A DNA stretch of 14,404 nucleotides from Sandaracinaceae bacterium (GTDB lineage Bacteria > Myxococcota_A > Polyangia > Polyangiales > Sandaracinaceae): the NCBI GenBank assembly GCA_025056955.1, contig JANWYL010000053.1:1-14404 (forward strand), read 5' to 3'. The position numbers and the translations under genes are program-made. Of the stretch, positions 13,045-14,404 are shown one piece after another. Positions within the stretch are counted from its first letter, which is position 1; each line of letters begins with the position of its first letter. The notes below the pieces were generated by a model. The model saw nothing but the letters and a program-made list of their open reading frames with translations, did not search any database and was not told the origin of the DNA.

Positions 13045-13859
13045 AAACCGCACTGCCACCCCATCTCTCGTTCGATCTTCCTTCACCTTATGAAGATCCC
13101 ATCCGCTACGATCGCACCTATCGCAGAAGACGAATGGATGTCGAATTCTATCGAAGCATGGCAAAAGAGAAAGCAGGCCCTGTGCTCGAACTTGGAATTG
13201 GGACAGGGCGAATTGCAATTCCCCTGGCCAGGGATGGGCATTTGGTGGTTGGCATCGAAAAAGAGCCTGCCATGCTTGAACGCTTGCGCCTCAAGCTCAG
13301 GCGCGAAACTCGGGAGGTCCGCTTGCGAGTGCGGTGGATTGCAGGTGATTTTCGTTGGATGCGCTTCCCCAAGGATGGAGAGAACGAAACACCAAGGCGC
13401 TTTCCTTTGGTCATTGCCCCATTCAATGTTTTTATGCACCTTTATACGATCGATGACGTCGAATCGACCCTCTGCGCCATCCGTGAATGCCTTGAGCCCA
13501 AGGGAATACTGGCTTTCGATGTACGCATGCCGGACATGCGCACTTTTTTTCGCAATCCCGAACGCCGCTACCGCTGCGCTGATCTTCGTAACCCCCAAAG
13601 CGGTGAGCGCCTTTTGGTTTATGAGCGCTTTGAGTATGATGCCTTTTGGCAAATTCAATGCGTTACAACTGAGTATCGATTGAAAACAGGAGCTTTGCTT
13701 CGTACCGAGTGCTTGGTGCACCGCCAGTTCTTTCCTCAAGAACTCCTTGGGCTTTTGCGTGACGCTGGCTTTCAAATTGTCGGATTCTGGGGTGATTTCG
13801 ATCGCAGCCCCCCCACCATCGACTCACCGCACCAGGTGGTCGTGGCAGAGATCAAGTGA
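13041..13859 (+). CDS. Class I SAM-dependent methyltransferase, substrate unknown
   Basis: A 272-residue methyltransferase. The SAM-binding motif I is VLELGIGTGRIAIPLA (from residue 48), with an acidic residue at the end of strand 2 (VVGIEKEP) for the ribose, then IAGDFRWM and an APFNVFMHL segment where motif IV usually lies. The C-terminal half contains an antiparallel strand region typical of the fold. No target-recognition domain is seen, so small molecule, protein or RNA targets are all possible. Its ATG overlaps the stop of rlmI by 4 nt, indicating coupled translation and perhaps a linked role in RNA modification. This is inference from position only. Confidence 0.88.
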   Translation: MKTALPPHLSFDLPSPYEDPIRYDRTYRRRRMDVEFYRSMAKEKAGPVLELGIGTGRIAIPLARDGHLVVGIEKEPAMLERLRLKLRRETREVRLRVRWIAGDFRWMRFPKDGENETPRRFPLVIAPFNVFMHLYTIDDVESTLCAIRECLEPKGILAFDVRMPDMRTFFRNPERRYRCADLRNPQSGERLLVYERFEYDAFWQIQCVTTEYRLKTGALLRTECLVHRQFFPQELLGLLRDAGFQIVGFWGDFDRSPPTIDSPHQVVVAEIK

Positions 13860-13902
13860 GCTGCTCGAGCCGCTTTGTTGAACTTCTCTTGTTGGAGTGG
13901 CT

Positions 13903-14404
13903 ATGCTTGGACAGAGGACAGGGATGAAGGTGAGTGGTTTTTGGGGATGGAGCGATGAGTTGGGAAGAGGGGTGGTTTGCGTTTTGGCTCTTGCTTTGAT
14001 TGGGAGTTGTGGTTCATCAGGCCCAAAGCGGGCCAACATCAAGCCAGGTGCACTGCCTCCCGGGGTGACACTCACGGGGGTTTACCACTCTCCTCAATAT
14101 GGCGAGCTCCATTTGGTCCAAAATGGCCGACAGGCGATTGGGGAATACAAGCAAGAGGAAAGGAGGGGCCGAATCCAGGGAACGCTCGAAGGAGATGTTT
14201 TGCGTTTCGAGTGGACGGAGCACAGGGAGCTTGTGACAGGAAAGCCGCTTGTAACGCGTGGTCGGGGCTATTTCCAATTCATTCGTGGAGAGGATGGGTC
14301 TGACTATTTGGTGGGTGAGTGGGGGGTCGGGGAGGATGAGGTTGGAGGAGGCCCATGGCGCGCTGTTCGATTGCGAAACCGCAAGCCCACTCTTTCCACC
14401 GATC
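13903..14404 (+). CDS. Lipoprotein of unknown function, 3' end outside window
   Basis: The frame is open from ATG 13903 to the window end (167 codons, no stop), so the gene is truncated by the edge. Two starts are possible: ATG 13903 (GGAG 5 nt upstream) or ATG 13924 (GAGG 6 nt upstream). Both lead into a hydrophobic core (GVVCVLALALIGSC) ending in a lipobox, with lipid Cys36 counted from 13903. Gly-Ser after the Cys, without Asp at +2, suggests outer-membrane targeting by the usual rule. The mature part is beta-rich with repeating pattern (TGVYHSPQYGELHLVQNG, then GRIQGTLEGDVLRFEW, then YLVGEWG), as in small sandwich domains of secreted proteins. I do not recognise the family. It follows the methyltransferase gene by 43 nt. 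Confidence 0.8.
   Translation, partial: MLGQRTGMKVSGFWGWSDELGRGVVCVLALALIGSCGSSGPKRANIKPGALPPGVTLTGVYHSPQYGELHLVQNGRQAIGEYKQEERRGRIQGTLEGDVLRFEWTEHRELVTGKPLVTRGRGYFQFIRGEDGSDYLVGEWGVGEDEVGGGPWRAVRLRNRKPTLSTD

Noticed and set aside
12208..13218. A 336-codon minus-strand open frame opposite rlmI and the methyltransferase start.
   Set aside because: It covers well-supported plus-strand motifs of two genes and shows no recognisable protein features.

Overview
The window reads as a GC-moderate (roughly 55-60%), gene-dense chromosome segment of a Gram-negative bacterium with two membranes. The signs are two predicted lipoproteins, a signal-peptide protein that looks like an outer-membrane barrel, and a Tat translocase subunit. 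A Hanks-type Ser/Thr kinase with an N-terminal zinc ribbon, lipoproteins with long poly-Gly tethers and Glu/Arg-rich coiled coils resemble the former Deltaproteobacteria (Myxococcota/Bradymonadota-like lineages). That placement is inference from style; no rRNA or marker comparison was possible.

Layout. (1) 1-3213, plus strand: the 3' part of glyA, then a membrane-anchored coiled-coil protein, pyrF and rlmB. The last three are packed without gaps (abutting stop/start, then a 4-nt ATGA overlap) and probably form one operon from a promoter near 891-919. (2) 3214-3793: about 580 bp with no recognisable gene. It holds one doubtful 110-codon ORF and several hairpins, ending in a kinase promoter candidate. 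(3) 3794-5839: a transmembrane Ser/Thr kinase. (4) 5868-7481, minus strand: a stand-alone aldehyde dehydrogenase of the PaaZ/BoxD type. (5) 7556-9433, plus strand: a poly-Gly lipoprotein whose signal-peptide start lies one frame away from its body, followed 14 nt later by a barrel-like exported protein. (6) 9451-11784, minus strand: tatA then thrS. (7) 11875-13859, plus strand: an RlmI-like 23S rRNA methyltransferase and an unassigned SAM methyltransferase joined by an ATGA overlap. (8) 13903-14404: the start of another lipoprotein, cut by the window edge.

Together. Most named genes are housekeeping: one-carbon metabolism, pyrimidine synthesis, rRNA methylation, tRNA charging and protein export. 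The accessory and less understood content is the coiled-coil membrane protein, the kinase's long extracytoplasmic tail, the two lipoproteins and the barrel protein, all envelope-associated. I saw no tRNA, rRNA, CRISPR array, transposase or phage gene. I found no clearly new multi-gene system; the best leads are the displaced reading frame of the lipoprotein, the coiled-coil protein fixed in a pyrF-rlmB operon, and the structured gene-poor stretch before the kinase.
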